A stretch of DNA of 64,000 nt from Kineothrix alysoides (GCF_000732725.1 NZ_JPNB01000001.1:186001-250000); one strand, 5' to 3'. Shown: positions 40,917 through 50,591, counted from the stretch's first letter. A program made the numbers and translations. The notes: a model not told the origin generated them from the sequence alone.

Positions 40917-41975
40917 ATGTTCAAATTAAATAATAATGATTTTAGTAAAATATTACCTTTAGTCAAATCTAAAAATGAAGTATCCGTACTTTCTGTTATA
41001 AAGGGTGCCATGCCAGGTGAAATATATGTAAATAGCATAGATGATCCGACAGTTGCATTGATAAAGACTTGTGAATGTAACTTAATTGCGGGTAATTCTA
41101 GTGATGTCAATTTTAATTCTGAAGTGTCTGTGGTAATAGATTTTTGGGACCAGTTGACACCTGATTCGAGTGAGTGGATAGATTTAATACCAACGATTCA
41201 TAAAAATCCTTTCATTAGAAGATATAAAAGGAGGCACTATATATTATCTATTGATGATTTTAAGGAATGTGATCAACCTTTGGAAGATGGCTTTATAATT
41301 AAGAAAATTGACGTTGATTTCTTAAGGAAAACTTCTTACGAAAACTCAGAGAAACTGCTTGAATGGATTGCCGATTGGGGAGATGATGCAAGATTTGAAA
41401 AATATGGGGCAGGGTATTTTATACATAATGGAAATGTTATTGTAAGCTGGTCATTAAGTGATTGCAGCTTTGACAAAGAGATAACAATCGGAATTCATAC
41501 AGATGAAAGATATAGAAAAAATGGATTCGGAAAAGCAGTTGTTTCTGCAGTCGTTAAGGATTGTTTTAATAAAGGTTACGAAAAAATAAATTGGCTTTGT
41601 GCAGATACTAATAAAGGGTCCATCGCTTTAGCTGAAAAATTAGGATTTAAATATAACAATAATTATTATGCTTTTTCGACATATCCTCCAATTGAGAATA
41701 TACAAGATTTATCTGAAGCTGAATGGTTTGAATGGGGCGAATATTTGGAGAATGCCTCTAAAACAGAGGGCTGTTTGATATGGGATTCTCTGTATTGTTA
41801 TATAAAATCGAATAACATTGAAAAAACTATTAGTATTATGACTACTATGGAACATAGTAAAATTAATGCGGATTATTCAAGGTTTAAAGATTATATTACT
41901 TATCTGCAAGGCTATGGTTTGTGTTCTAATTTCAGAAGCCAAGCTTGGCTGGATTTTCTAAAAAGAAATACTTAA
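40917..41975 (+). CDS. GNAT acetyltransferase, 352 residues
   Basis: The N-terminal 130 residues are a domain of unknown type, followed by a GNAT fold (TIGIHTDERYRKNGFGKAVVSAVVKDCFNKGYEKINWLCADTNKGSIALAEKLGFKYNN, about residues 195-250) and a C-terminal extension of about 80 residues that ends in a helical segment with DYITYLQGYG. It is a relative of the protein encoded at 27946. It has an AGGAGG site and AT-rich codons. The acceptor is unknown; the extension could be a separate interaction domain. Confidence 0.82.
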   Translation: MFKLNNNDFSKILPLVKSKNEVSVLSVIKGAMPGEIYVNSIDDPTVALIKTCECNLIAGNSSDVNFNSEVSVVIDFWDQLTPDSSEWIDLIPTIHKNPFIRRYKRRHYILSIDDFKECDQPLEDGFIIKKIDVDFLRKTSYENSEKLLEWIADWGDDARFEKYGAGYFIHNGNVIVSWSLSDCSFDKEITIGIHTDERYRKNGFGKAVVSAVVKDCFNKGYEKINWLCADTNKGSIALAEKLGFKYNNNYYAFSTYPPIENIQDLSEAEWFEWGEYLENASKTEGCLIWDSLYCYIKSNNIEKTISIMTTMEHSKINADYSRFKDYITYLQGYGLCSNFRSQAWLDFLKRNT

Positions 41976-41983
41976 GCCAAATA

Positions 41984-42081
41984 TAGTATGTCTGATCGGT
42001 AAACTCGGGTATGTAATGGAGTACATAAAAGATGAATATACCGGAAAGTCCCTTTTTATCAACATTTTTTCGAAAGAATAG
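41984..42081 (+). pseudogene. C-terminal gene remnant
   Basis: An open stretch without start reads VCLIGKLGYVMEYIKDEY and TGKSLFINIFSKE before a TAG at 42079-42081. It looks like the end of a protein (possibly an acetyltransferase) whose upstream part is missing. There is no ribosome binding site. This is a weak call based on protein-like composition only. Confidence 0.3.
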
Positions 42082-42200
42082 AATTCGAATTCCACCATAG
42101 CCGCTATGTATTTTTACCTTTTTCCCGGAGATACTATATAAAATGTCATTCTTGTTATTTGGGGTATCAATGAGCGGAACGCGAGGCGGTAGTTATATTT

Positions 42201-42803
42201 ATGGATCGAAAAATTAGTTATGCAGAGTTAATCAGGCAGAAAAGAAATGAGACCTACGGATTCTTTTTTTACACACCGCTGTTTTTTCTTCTTTCCTTCG
42301 CAGGCTGGCTGTGGGAAGTATTGATTTATATGGGGATGGAGGGTGAGTTCGTCAACCGGGGCGTATTGTTCGGTCCATGGCTTCCAATCTACGGAACGGG
42401 AGGGATTATCCTTTCCTTTGTGCTGGGGAGGTATGAGTATAAGCCGGTGCGCGTATTTTTTATATCGATGCTTCTTTGCTCTGTATTGGAGTATCTGGCC
42501 AGTTGGATTCTGGAACGTACGTGGGGAATCCGCTGGTGGGATTACAGCAATGATTTTTTGAACATCAGCGGGCGAATCTGCTTATGGGGAAGCCTAATGT
42601 TCGGACTTTCAGGCTGGATGCTTATTTGCTATATCATTCCGTATATGCGGCTTTTATACCGGAAGATATGGAAAACGGAAAATGGCAGAAAGCTGCTGCA
42701 GCTCATATGCCTGGCGCTGATTCTTTTGTTTACGGCGGATGCGACGTTTGCGGCAGACTTTCCAAACATGGGCAAAAGTATTTCGTATGAAAGTCCGTCT
42801 TGA
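42201..42803 (+). CDS. CmpB-like putative ABC transporter permease
   Basis: A 200-residue membrane protein with five hydrophobic segments. The pattern FLLSFAGWLWEVLIYMGMEGEFVNRGVLFGPWLPIYGTGGI and LEYLASWILERTWGIRWWDYSNDFLNISGRICLWGSLMFG matches the ABC_trans_CmpB family (PF06541), common in Lachnospiraceae; its real function is not established. It ends in a signal-peptide-like hydrophobic stretch. It precedes the T-box leader of valS but is a separate unit. Confidence 0.88.
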   Translation: MDRKISYAELIRQKRNETYGFFFYTPLFFLLSFAGWLWEVLIYMGMEGEFVNRGVLFGPWLPIYGTGGIILSFVLGRYEYKPVRVFFISMLLCSVLEYLASWILERTWGIRWWDYSNDFLNISGRICLWGSLMFGLSGWMLICYIIPYMRLLYRKIWKTENGRKLLQLICLALILLFTADATFAADFPNMGKSISYESPS

Positions 42804-42865
42804 CAAAACGGCTTTGGTTTACTATATTTAATATTAATAATAAGAAGCAGAATATAAAAAGGTAA

Positions 42866-43124
42866 TGACAAAGAGGAGTACGCACAGCCCCTTAAAAGAG
42901 AGGACGGCCCACCGGCTGAAAGGTCGTCTGAAGAAAGGTATGCGGAAGGTAGCTTTGGAACCGGGAGGCCTAACCGTGCGCAGCGCCAAGTAAGTCTTCA
43001 CGATTTATCCCCGTTACAGGATAGGACTCTGAGAATCATTTTCGGAATCCATGAGCGAAAAATAAAGGTGGTACCGCGTAATCTACGCCCTTTGTCGGTT
43101 GTTTGACCGGCGAAGGGCTTTTTA
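42866..43124 (+). ncRNA. T-box riboswitch leader of valS
   Basis: The leader contains the conserved T-box sequence GGTGGTACCGCG (43067-43078) followed by a terminator stem GCCCTT-T-GTCGGT with ACCGGC-G-AAGGGC (43087-43118) and a T-run. Stem I begins near GAGGAGTACGCAC and closes with GTGCGC near 42975. A GTA codon in the descending strand (42949-42951, or 42938-42940) could be the specifier for uncharged tRNA-Val. Uncharged tRNA would stabilise the antiterminator and allow valS transcription. Confidence 0.92.
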
Positions 43125-43126
43125 TT

Positions 43127-43154
43127 ATGTAATAGGGAATTCTGCCCTATGAGA
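43127..43154 (+). repeat. 28-nt palindromic module after T-box terminator
   Basis: ATGTAATAGGG-AATTCTG-CCCTATGAGA begins three bases after the T-run of the T-box terminator. It aligns with the modules at 14827, 23353 and 48970, with the outer pairs degraded. Confidence 0.6.
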
Positions 43155-43185
43155 TGTTTCAATAATTGAGATGAGGAGAAGAGAC

Positions 43186-45867
43186 ATGAGCAAAGAATTG
43201 GCAAAGACCTATGATCCCAAGGGGATCGAAGACAAATTATATCAGAAGTGGCTGGATAAGAAATATTTCCACGCCGAAGTGGATAGGAGTAAGAAACCCT
43301 TTACCATCGTGATTCCGCCTCCGAACATTACGGGTCAGCTTCATATGGGGCATGCACTGGATAATACGATGCAGGATATTTTGATTCGTTTTAAGAGAAT
43401 GCAGGGTTATAACGCACTTTGGCAGCCGGGAACAGATCATGCTTCCATTGCTACGGAGGTCAAGATTATCGAGAAGATGAAAGCGGAAGGCATCGATAAG
43501 AACGATCTGGGCCGCGAAGGCTTTTTAGAACGCGCGTGGGAGTGGAAGAAAGAATACGGCGGAAGAATTATCGGGCAGCTCAAGAAGCTGGGGTCCTCCT
43601 GCGACTGGGACAGAGAACGTTTTACTATGGATGAAGGCTGTAATAAAGCGGTTACCGAGGTGTTCTGCAAGCTGCATGAAAAGGGATGGATTTATAAAGG
43701 CAGCAGGATCATCAACTGGTGCCCGGTCTGTAATACGTCCATTTCGGATGCAGAGGTAGAATATGAAGAGCAGGATGGACATTTTTGGCATATTAAATAT
43801 CCTATTATGGATGAATGCGGACAGCCCAGCGAGACAGAGTTTCTGGAGTTCGCAACAACTCGTCCTGAGACGATGTTGGGAGATACTGCGGTTGCAGTCA
43901 ATCCGGAGGATGCAAGATATAAGCATTTAATAGGAAGAAAAGTTCTTCTCCCATTAATAAACAGAGAGATACCCATAGTAGGGGATTCCTATGTAGATGT
44001 GGAATTCGGTACTGGTGTTGTGAAAATAACGCCCGCTCATGACCCCAATGATTTCGAAGTAGGAAAAAGACACAGCCTGCCCGAAATCAATATTATGAAT
44101 GACGATGCCACCATTAATGCAAACGGCGGAAAATTCGAAGGGCTGGACCGCTACGAGGCGAGAAAAGCAATTGTTGCCGAGCTGGACGAAATGGGACTGT
44201 TAGGAAAAGTGGAAGATTATTCCCATAACGTAGGGACACATGACAGATGCAAGACGACCATTGAACCCCTCATTAAAAAACAATGGTTCGTTAAAATGGA
44301 TGAGCTTGTAAAGCCTGCAGTAGAAGCGGTAAAAACGGGAGAAATCAAGCTTGTTCCGGAGCGCATGGAGAAGACGTACTTTAACTGGACCGACAATATC
44401 CGTGACTGGTGCATCAGCCGCCAGCTATGGTGGGGCCACCGGATTCCCGCGTATTATTGTGATAAGTGCGGCGAGACGGTAGTTGCTAAGGCAGCTCCGG
44501 CTACTTGCCCGAAATGCGGCAGCCAGCATTTTACGCAGGACCCGGATACGTTAGATACGTGGTTTTCTTCCGCATTGTGGCCTTTTTCCACCTTGGGATG
44601 GCCGGAAAAGACGGAGGATCTGGATTATTTTTATCCGACGGATGTCCTTGTGACAGGATATGACATTATTTTTTTCTGGGTTATCCGCATGATATTCTCC
44701 GGCTATGAGCAGATGGGTGAAAAACCGTTTAATACGGTATTATTTCACGGACTTATCCGGGATTCGCAAGGGCGCAAGATGAGCAAGTCTCTCGGAAATG
44801 GAATAGACCCTCTCGAAATTATCGAGCAATATGGTGCAGACGCGCTCAGGCTGACTCTGGTTACAGGAAACGCGCCGGGCAACGATATGCGCTTTTACTA
44901 TGAGAGAGTTGAGTCGAGCCGCAATTTTGCCAACAAGGTTTGGAACGCTTCCCGTTTCATTATGATGAATATGGAGGGAAAAAACGAAAGCCGGATTGCC
45001 GATGAAAGCGAAGCTTTATTTGAAAGTTTACAGCCGGTAGACAAGTGGATATTATCCAAGCTTAACCGCCTTATTAAGGAAGCGACCGACAACATGGAGA
45101 ACTTCGAACTGGGAATAGCGGTGCAGAAGGTATACGACTTTATATGGGACGAATTCTGTGACTGGTATATCGAGATGGTTAAGCCCAGACTTTATAATTC
45201 CGACGATGAGGCCAGCCAGAATGCGGCGCTTTGGACCTTGAAGACAGTGCTTATTAACGCGCTCAAGCTGCTTCATCCTTATATGCCTTTTCTGACGGAA
45301 GAAATCTTCTGCTCTTTACAGACGAAGGAGGAGTCGATCATGATTTCTTCGTGGCCGGTATACAAGGAAGAATGGAGCTATACGAAGGAAGAGAAAGATA
45401 TCGAGACGATAAAGGAAGCGGTACGCGGCATCCGGAATATAAGAACACAGATGAACGTAGCGCCCAGCCGGAAAGCGAAGGTATATGTGGTAAGCGAGAA
45501 GGAAGATATTCTCACCACATTTGAAGAAGGCAGATTATTCTTTTCCTCTCTGGCATATGCTTCTGAAACAATGCTCCAGAAGGATAAGCAGGGAATCGAG
45601 GATGATGCGGTTTCCGTAATGATACCGAATGCTGCTCTGTATATCCCCTTTGCGGAACTGGTAGATTTGGGACAGGAAATAGAGCGTCTGGAAAAAGAAG
45701 AAAAGCGCTTGCAGAGCGAGCTTAACCGCGTGAACGGCATGCTGAGCAATGAAAAATTTATTTCCAAGGCTCCGGCAGATAAAATTGCGGAGGAAAAGGA
45801 AAAGCTGGAAAAATATACGCAGATGCGGCAGCAGGTAGTATTGCGCCTGCAGCAGCTTCAGAAATAG
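43186..45867 (+). CDS. valS: Valyl-tRNA synthetase
   Basis: An 893-residue class I synthetase with HMGH in [23 protein letters not shown] in [14 protein letters not shown], the editing-domain stretch [20 protein letters not shown], and a C-terminal coiled-coil arm (about 825-893). It charges tRNA-Val with valine and is controlled by the T-box leader upstream. The ATG at 43186 has GAGGAGA before it; an in-frame ATG at 43171 overlaps that site. Length matches the Firmicute enzymes. folC follows after three 20-bp repeats. Confidence 0.97.
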   Translation: MSKELAKTYDPKGIEDKLYQKWLDKKYFHAEVDRSKKPFTIVIPPPNITGQLHMGHALDNTMQDILIRFKRMQGYNALWQPGTDHASIATEVKIIEKMKAEGIDKNDLGREGFLERAWEWKKEYGGRIIGQLKKLGSSCDWDRERFTMDEGCNKAVTEVFCKLHEKGWIYKGSRIINWCPVCNTSISDAEVEYEEQDGHFWHIKYPIMDECGQPSETEFLEFATTRPETMLGDTAVAVNPEDARYKHLIGRKVLLPLINREIPIVGDSYVDVEFGTGVVKITPAHDPNDFEVGKRHSLPEINIMNDDATINANGGKFEGLDRYEARKAIVAELDEMGLLGKVEDYSHNVGTHDRCKTTIEPLIKKQWFVKMDELVKPAVEAVKTGEIKLVPERMEKTYFNWTDNIRDWCISRQLWWGHRIPAYYCDKCGETVVAKAAPATCPKCGSQHFTQDPDTLDTWFSSALWPFSTLGWPEKTEDLDYFYPTDVLVTGYDIIFFWVIRMIFSGYEQMGEKPFNTVLFHGLIRDSQGRKMSKSLGNGIDPLEIIEQYGADALRLTLVTGNAPGNDMRFYYERVESSRNFANKVWNASRFIMMNMEGKNESRIADESEALFESLQPVDKWILSKLNRLIKEATDNMENFELGIAVQKVYDFIWDEFCDWYIEMVKPRLYNSDDEASQNAALWTLKTVLINALKLLHPYMPFLTEEIFCSLQTKEESIMISSWPVYKEEWSYTKEEKDIETIKEAVRGIRNIRTQMNVAPSRKAKVYVVSEKEDILTTFEEGRLFFSSLAYASETMLQKDKQGIEDDAVSVMIPNAALYIPFAELVDLGQEIERLEKEEKRLQSELNRVNGMLSNEKFISKAPADKIAEEKEKLEKYTQMRQQVVLRLQQLQK

Positions 45868-45882
45868 GCAAAAAGGAGCAAA

Positions 45883-45942
45883 GAGTGAAGAACATTCATA
45901 ATGAGTAAAGAACACTCATTGCGAGTAAACGACACTCAAGGT
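45883..45942 (+). repeat. Three-unit 20-bp tandem repeat
   Basis: Units begin at 45883, 45903 and 45923: GAGTGAAGAACATTC-, GAGTAAAGAACACTC- and GAGTAAACGACACTC- each followed by five variable bases. Within each unit GAGT pairs with ACTC (or GAGTG with CATTC), so each can form a mini-hairpin. They lie between valS and folC. Confidence 0.8.
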
Positions 45943-45949
45943 TATAAAG

Positions 45950-47296
45950 ATGAGATCCTATCACGAAGCAGAGGAATATCTTTTAAATGTACCGAAGTTC
46001 ACAATGTCAGCAGGGGGACCGTCATCCACATGGTTGACGCGAAAGAATACCCTTGAGGATACGGGCCGCTTTTTGGAGCTTCTGGGAAATCCCGGAAGCG
46101 GGAAAAAAGTAATTCATGTAGCAGGCACAAACGGAAAAGGTTCCGTTTGTGCTTACTTGTGTTCCATCCTTGGAGAAGCAGGATACCGCGTGGGAATGTT
46201 TTGCTCTCCGCACCTTGTGGAAATGAGGGAACGGTTTCGGATAAACGGAATCCCTGTGGAGGAGAATGTGTTTACGAAAGCCTTTGAAGCGGTGATGGAT
46301 AAGATAGAGCGCATGAGAGAGGAGTTGGATAACCCCACATATCACCCGACGTTTTTCGAGTTTTTATTTCTTATGGGAATGCTTATATTTGAGGAAAAGG
46401 GCGTGGACTATATCGTGCTTGAGACCGGTCTGGGCGGCAGGCTGGATGCCACTAATACGATAAAAAGTCCGGTTCTTACGGTCATTACTGAAATAGGAAT
46501 GGATCATACGGAATACCTGGGAGATACGGTAGGCAAAATAGCACAGGAGAAGGCGGGGATATTAAAACCATGCGCCCCGGTCGTATTTTGCGATAAAAGA
46601 AAGGAAGCTTCCGAGGTAATATTAAAAAGAGCGAAGATGCTCGGAATTCAAGCGTTTCCGGTAGCCGGCGGCGACTATATTAATGTTAATTTAACAAATA
46701 AAAGCATTGATTTTTCCTTTCATTCTCGTTATTATGATTATATTAGGCTCACAGTAACAACAAAAGCATTATATCAGGTGGAAAATGCCTCCATAGCGGC
46801 GAGGTGTATAGAGGTGCTCCAAGATCCCAAGGTTAGTCTGAAGCATTTGACGGAAGGAATTCGAAAGACCGTATGGGAAGGAAGAATGGAAGAAATAATG
46901 CCTGGTATTTTTTTGGAGGGCGCACATAACGAGGACGGAATCAGGGCCTTTGTTCAGTCGGTCTCAGCAGATTCATGCCAGGGAAAAAGGTACATGCTGT
47001 TTTCCACTGTTTCGGATAAGGACTATGAGTCGATGGTACGTATACTGGAAGAGAAACCATTGTTTGAGATGGCGGCGTTGACCAGACTGGACAGCGGGCG
47101 GGCGGCATCTACGGAGGTTTTACGCGCGGCGTTTGAGAGGTATGGCAGTGGAAGGTGTGAGGTGTTCGCCGGTTCAAGGGATGCGTTAGAATTTTTAATG
47201 GAGAGAAAAGAAGAGCGAGATTATATATATATTGTGGGCTCCCTTTATCTGGTCGGAGAGATAAAGGCGTTGCTAAGGAGGAGAACGGATGATTAA
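45950..47296 (+). CDS. folC: Folylpolyglutamate/dihydrofolate synthase
   Basis: The 448-residue protein is a Mur-ligase-type enzyme with the P-loop HVAGTNGKGSVCAYL, the FolC motif FCSPHLVEMRERFRING and LETGLGGRLDATNTI, and the C-terminal EGAHNEDGIRAFVQ. It adds glutamate residues to folate and may also make dihydrofolate. It follows valS by 82 bp and is followed with 8-bp overlap by a small unknown gene, so the cluster valS-folC and the next two genes may be co-transcribed. Confidence 0.96.
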   Translation: MRSYHEAEEYLLNVPKFTMSAGGPSSTWLTRKNTLEDTGRFLELLGNPGSGKKVIHVAGTNGKGSVCAYLCSILGEAGYRVGMFCSPHLVEMRERFRINGIPVEENVFTKAFEAVMDKIERMREELDNPTYHPTFFEFLFLMGMLIFEEKGVDYIVLETGLGGRLDATNTIKSPVLTVITEIGMDHTEYLGDTVGKIAQEKAGILKPCAPVVFCDKRKEASEVILKRAKMLGIQAFPVAGGDYINVNLTNKSIDFSFHSRYYDYIRLTVTTKALYQVENASIAARCIEVLQDPKVSLKHLTEGIRKTVWEGRMEEIMPGIFLEGAHNEDGIRAFVQSVSADSCQGKRYMLFSTVSDKDYESMVRILEEKPLFEMAALTRLDSGRAASTEVLRAAFERYGSGRCEVFAGSRDALEFLMERKEERDYIYIVGSLYLVGEIKALLRRRTDD

Positions 47297-47489
47297 TTTT
47301 GAGGAAGAATTGAAAAAGTTTCATCTAAGTCTGGAAGTGGAAGATGCAGAAGAGGCGATTTACAACCAGGATTTGACGGATATGGCAGACATCTTTGTGA
47401 AGATGATAAAAGATATAGAAGAGCATGAGACGACGGTACAGAGCAAGCCGAAGAATCACAATGCGATGTCTCGCATGGAAGAAGAATAG
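47289..47489 (+). CDS. Small acidic protein of unknown function
   Basis: A 66-residue, highly charged, helical protein (FEEELKKFHLSLEVEDAEEAIYNQDLTDMADIFVKMIKDI). I do not recognise a named family, but its position between folC and the zinc-ribbon/TPR gene suggests a conserved lineage gene. Its ATG lies inside the last codons of folC, indicating translational coupling. Confidence 0.7.
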   Translation: MINFEEELKKFHLSLEVEDAEEAIYNQDLTDMADIFVKMIKDIEEHETTVQSKPKNHNAMSRMEEE

Positions 47490-47499
47490 GGGGGGCGGC

Positions 47500-48912
47500 A
47501 TGATCTGTTATAATTGTGGCTGCCGTTTATCTGAACATGATTTTTGCACCGGATGCGGGGCAGATGTGTCCATATATAAGAAAATTATGTATATATCCAA
47601 TCGATTTTACAACGACGGGTTGGAGAAAGCAGGTGTGAGAGATCTTACCGGAGCGCTTACCAGCCTGCGCCAGAGCCTTAAGTTCAATAAGAACAACATT
47701 GAGGCGAGAAACCTGCTTGGTCTGGTTTATTTCGAAATGGGAGAAGTGGTGGCAGCGCTCAGCGAATGGGTAATCAGTAAAAATCTGCGTCCCAAGAAAA
47801 ACATTGCGGACGATTATATCGACATGATACAGAGTAATCAGGCGAGGCTGGATTCCATCAATCAGACGATTAAAAAATATAATCAGGCACTTTTGTATTG
47901 CAATCAGGGAAGCTCGGATCTCGCAGTAATCCAATTAAAAAAGGTGCTTTCCTTAAATCCGAAACTCATAAGGGCCCATCAGCTCCTTGCGCTTTTATAT
48001 ATTAACGGTGAAGAGTGGGAAAAGGCGAGAAAAGAACTGAATAAATGTATTCAGATCGATACGAACAATACAACTACCATGCGCTATTTAAAGGAAGTAG
48101 AGAACATGCTCATTCCTGAAGAGGGCGTGAAGGCAGCTTCGAAAAAAAAGAGTCAGTCGAAGGATGCAGTAACATATCAAAGCGGCAATGAAACCATTAT
48201 CCAGCCCTTAAACATGAAAGAGTCCAAAGGAGTTTCCACTTTCGTAAATATGGGGATAGGGATTGTGATAGGTATTGCGATAGCCTGCTTCCTTATTCTG
48301 CCGGCAAGGATTCAGGCAGCGAAGTCTACGATTAATGACGAACTGCGGGTGGTCAGCGAGCAGTTGGATGCGAAGACGGCGACCATCGACGAGATGGAGC
48401 AGCAGGTGAATAACTTGACGGAAGAAACGGCCAAGCTTCAGGAGGACCTGGATGGCTATGTGGGAACAGACGGCGCTTTGCAGGCAACGGATAAGCTCTT
48501 GCTCGCTTCCGGCGCTTACCTGAAGAATGCGGCGGACATAGTGACCGTTTCCGAATATCTGGATCAAATAGACTTAGAAAGTCTGGGAACCTCGGCTTCC
48601 GAATCCTTTACTGCTTTGTACGATACGTTGACCGGATTGATAGGACCGGAATTGGCGAAGACATATTTCGACGAAGGCTACAACGATTATCGCCAGGAGA
48701 AATACGCCAGTGCCATCCCTAAACTGGCAAAGGCTTACCAGTATGACCAGACAAACGGAGACGCGCTTTACTATCTTGCCAACTGTTACAGACGAAACGG
48801 CAATGTCGATAAAGCGAAAGAAGCCTATGCGAAGGTAATCGAGCTTTTCCCGGGTACGAAGAAGGCCAGTGAGTCAGGGACATATCTGGCGGAGATAAAT
48901 AACGGGAATTAA
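47500..48912 (+). CDS. Zinc-ribbon, membrane-anchored TPR protein
   Basis: A 470-residue protein with an N-terminal zinc ribbon (C3, C6, C16 and C19 in CYNCGCRLSEHDFCTGC), a cluster of TPR motifs (about 30-210), one membrane segment (GIVIGIAIACFLILP, about 250-266), a coiled coil (about 275-330) and a second TPR pair at the C-terminus (about 390-450). The N-terminal part is inside the cell, the C-terminal outside. TPRs bind proteins, so an assembly or signalling role is likely. The ATG at 47500 follows a G-rich site. The terminator at 48938 ends the unit. Confidence 0.86.
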   Translation: MICYNCGCRLSEHDFCTGCGADVSIYKKIMYISNRFYNDGLEKAGVRDLTGALTSLRQSLKFNKNNIEARNLLGLVYFEMGEVVAALSEWVISKNLRPKKNIADDYIDMIQSNQARLDSINQTIKKYNQALLYCNQGSSDLAVIQLKKVLSLNPKLIRAHQLLALLYINGEEWEKARKELNKCIQIDTNNTTTMRYLKEVENMLIPEEGVKAASKKKSQSKDAVTYQSGNETIIQPLNMKESKGVSTFVNMGIGIVIGIAIACFLILPARIQAAKSTINDELRVVSEQLDAKTATIDEMEQQVNNLTEETAKLQEDLDGYVGTDGALQATDKLLLASGAYLKNAADIVTVSEYLDQIDLESLGTSASESFTALYDTLTGLIGPELAKTYFDEGYNDYRQEKYASAIPKLAKAYQYDQTNGDALYYLANCYRRNGNVDKAKEAYAKVIELFPGTKKASESGTYLAEINNGN

Positions 48913-48937
48913 AATATAGAATAAATAGAAACTTACC

Positions 48938-48969
48938 AAAGAGAACATAAGCGATTATGTTCTCTTTTT
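48938..48969 (+). terminator. Rho-independent terminator
   Basis: AAAGAGAACATAA (48938-48950) pairs perfectly with TTATGTTCTCTTT (48955-48967) across GCGA, ending in a T-run. It closes the folC/TPR unit ahead of spoIIAA. Confidence 0.95.
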
Positions 48970-48997
48970 CTGCAATAGGGAAGTGTTCCTGTTATGA
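48970..48997 (+). repeat. 28-nt palindromic module after terminator
   Basis: CTGCAATAGGGAAGTG-TTCCTGTTATGA aligns with 14827-14854 at 20 of 28 positions, including the central AAGTG and the arm CCTGTTA. It starts directly at the end of the terminator T-run. Confidence 0.6.
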
Positions 48998-49105
48998 AAA
49001 AGTTCTTTGAGAAAACGAATAAATTCGACAAAAATGGACATGCTGTATTTTATGTATATACATAAAGGAAATATGTCATTTACAAAGAAAAGGAAGGAGA
49101 AGTGC

Positions 49106-49414
49106 ATGGAAGAGAATTTTAAAGTGATTGATAATTATCTCATGGTAAGAATGCCTGAAGAAATTGATCATCACAAATCATCATACATAAGTGAAAATGC
49201 GGATCGGTTCATAATGCAGAATAGAGTGAGCAATGTAGTTTTTGATTTTGAAGATACGAGGTTTATGGACAGCTCCGGCATAGGAATTATCATGGGGCGT
49301 TATAAAAAGATTTCCTGCTTCGGCGGTAAGGTGTTTGCAGTCAATATGGATAACAGAATAAAACATCTTTTAATAATATCAGGTTTACATAAAATAGTGG
49401 AAATTATGGACTAG
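49106..49414 (+). CDS. spoIIAA: Anti-sigma F factor antagonist SpoIIAA
   Basis: A 102-residue STAS-domain protein. The motif [14 protein letters not shown] carries the serine (Ser56 or Ser57) phosphorylated by SpoIIAB. Dephosphorylated SpoIIAA frees sigma F from SpoIIAB in the forespore. The start at 49106 has AAGGAGAAG before it. Upstream, AAAGGAAAT and AAAGAAAAG about 12 bp apart are only a weak match to a sigma-H promoter. It leads the three-gene operon. Confidence 0.95.
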   Translation: MEENFKVIDNYLMVRMPEEIDHHKSSYISENADRFIMQNRVSNVVFDFEDTRFMDSSGIGIIMGRYKKISCFGGKVFAVNMDNRIKHLLIISGLHKIVEIMD

Positions 49415-49424
49415 GAGGAACGGG

Positions 49425-49871
49425 ATGAGAAATGAAATGACGATGGAATTTGATGCGATATCAGAAAACGAGGCTTTTGCGAGAATATCCGTAGCTGCCT
49501 TCATATCCTTTTTAAACCCTACATTGGAGGAGATGTCGGACGTAAAAACAGCGGTTTCGGAAGCGGTGACCAATGCGGTCATTCACGGTTATGACGGAAT
49601 CGAGGGAGGTAAGGTCGTAATAAACTGCTTAATTGAAAAAGATGTATTACATATCGAGGTAATAGATAAAGGAAAAGGAATAGAGAATATTGAAAGAGCG
49701 ATGGAGCCTCTGTTTACTACAAAGCCGGAGCTCAACCGCTCAGGTATGGGATTTCCTTTTATGGAAGCGTTCATGGATGATTTGGAAGTGATATCCGAGC
49801 CGGACAAAGGAACGATTGTGCAGATGAAAAAGAAAATCGGGTGTACCTCGTGGATAGAAGATGAGGAGTAG
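49425..49871 (+). CDS. spoIIAB: Anti-sigma F factor and kinase SpoIIAB
   Basis: A 148-residue GHKL-type kinase with the N-box [13 protein letters not shown], the G1 box [12 protein letters not shown] and the G2-type [10 protein letters not shown]. It holds sigma F inactive and phosphorylates SpoIIAA. It starts 10 bp after spoIIAA with an AGGAGG site and is followed 3 bp later by sigF. Confidence 0.97.
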   Translation: MRNEMTMEFDAISENEAFARISVAAFISFLNPTLEEMSDVKTAVSEAVTNAVIHGYDGIEGGKVVINCLIEKDVLHIEVIDKGKGIENIERAMEPLFTTKPELNRSGMGFPFMEAFMDDLEVISEPDKGTIVQMKKKIGCTSWIEDEE

Positions 49872-49874
49872 TCT

Positions 49875-50591
49875 ATGGAGGAGGTTACAGTACTAATTGC
49901 CAGATCACAAGCCGGTGATAAAGAAGCGAGAGAAGTACTGATAGAAAAAAATCTGGGGCTGGTCCATCATATCGTGAAGCGTTTTCTCGGGAGAGGCTAC
50001 GATGCAGAGGATTTGTTTCAAATAGGAAGCATCGGCCTTATGAAGGCCATCGATAAATTTGATTTATCTTTCGAGGTAAAGTTTTCCACCTATGCGGTTC
50101 CTATGATAAGCGGAGAAATCAAACGCTTTCTGCGGGATGACGGAATGGTCAAGGTAAGCAGGACGTTGAAGGAAAACGGGTGGAAAATCAAACAGACTGC
50201 CGAGAAAATATCATATGAGCAGGGAAGGGAAGCCACGCTGGAGGAAATCTCCAAACTCACGGAGCTGTCCATAGAAGATATTGTCATGGCTATGGAAGCA
50301 AATGTAGAAGTGGAATCCATATATAAATCTGTTTACCAGTCTGACGGAAATGAAATATTTCTGGTGGACAAGCTGCCGGAAAAAAGGGATGCTAACGAAA
50401 AACTGCTGAATCATATGTTGCTCGAGCAGCTTATGGGCGAGCTGGGCGAGGAAGAGAGGCAGTTAATTACCCTTAGATATTTCCAGGACAAGACGCAGGT
50501 GGAAGTAGCCAAAAAACTGGGTATCAGCCAGGTTCAGGTCAGCCGTATGGAAAAAAGAATATTGGTCCGTATGAGGGAAAGCCTTATATAG
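49875..50591 (+). CDS. sigF: RNA polymerase sigma-F factor
   Basis: The 238-residue sigma factor has region 2 (GLVHHIVKRFLGRGYDAEDLFQIGSIGLMKAIDKFDLSFEVKFSTYAVPMISGEIKRFLRDDGMVKVSR) and region 4 (LITLRYFQDKTQVEVAKKLGISQVQVSRMEKRIL). The preceding spoIIAA and spoIIAB identify it as sigma F, the first forespore-specific factor. The gene follows spoIIAB by three bases and the operon ends here. Confidence 0.97.
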   Translation: MEEVTVLIARSQAGDKEAREVLIEKNLGLVHHIVKRFLGRGYDAEDLFQIGSIGLMKAIDKFDLSFEVKFSTYAVPMISGEIKRFLRDDGMVKVSRTLKENGWKIKQTAEKISYEQGREATLEEISKLTELSIEDIVMAMEANVEVESIYKSVYQSDGNEIFLVDKLPEKRDANEKLLNHMLLEQLMGELGEEERQLITLRYFQDKTQVEVAKKLGISQVQVSRMEKRILVRMRESLI

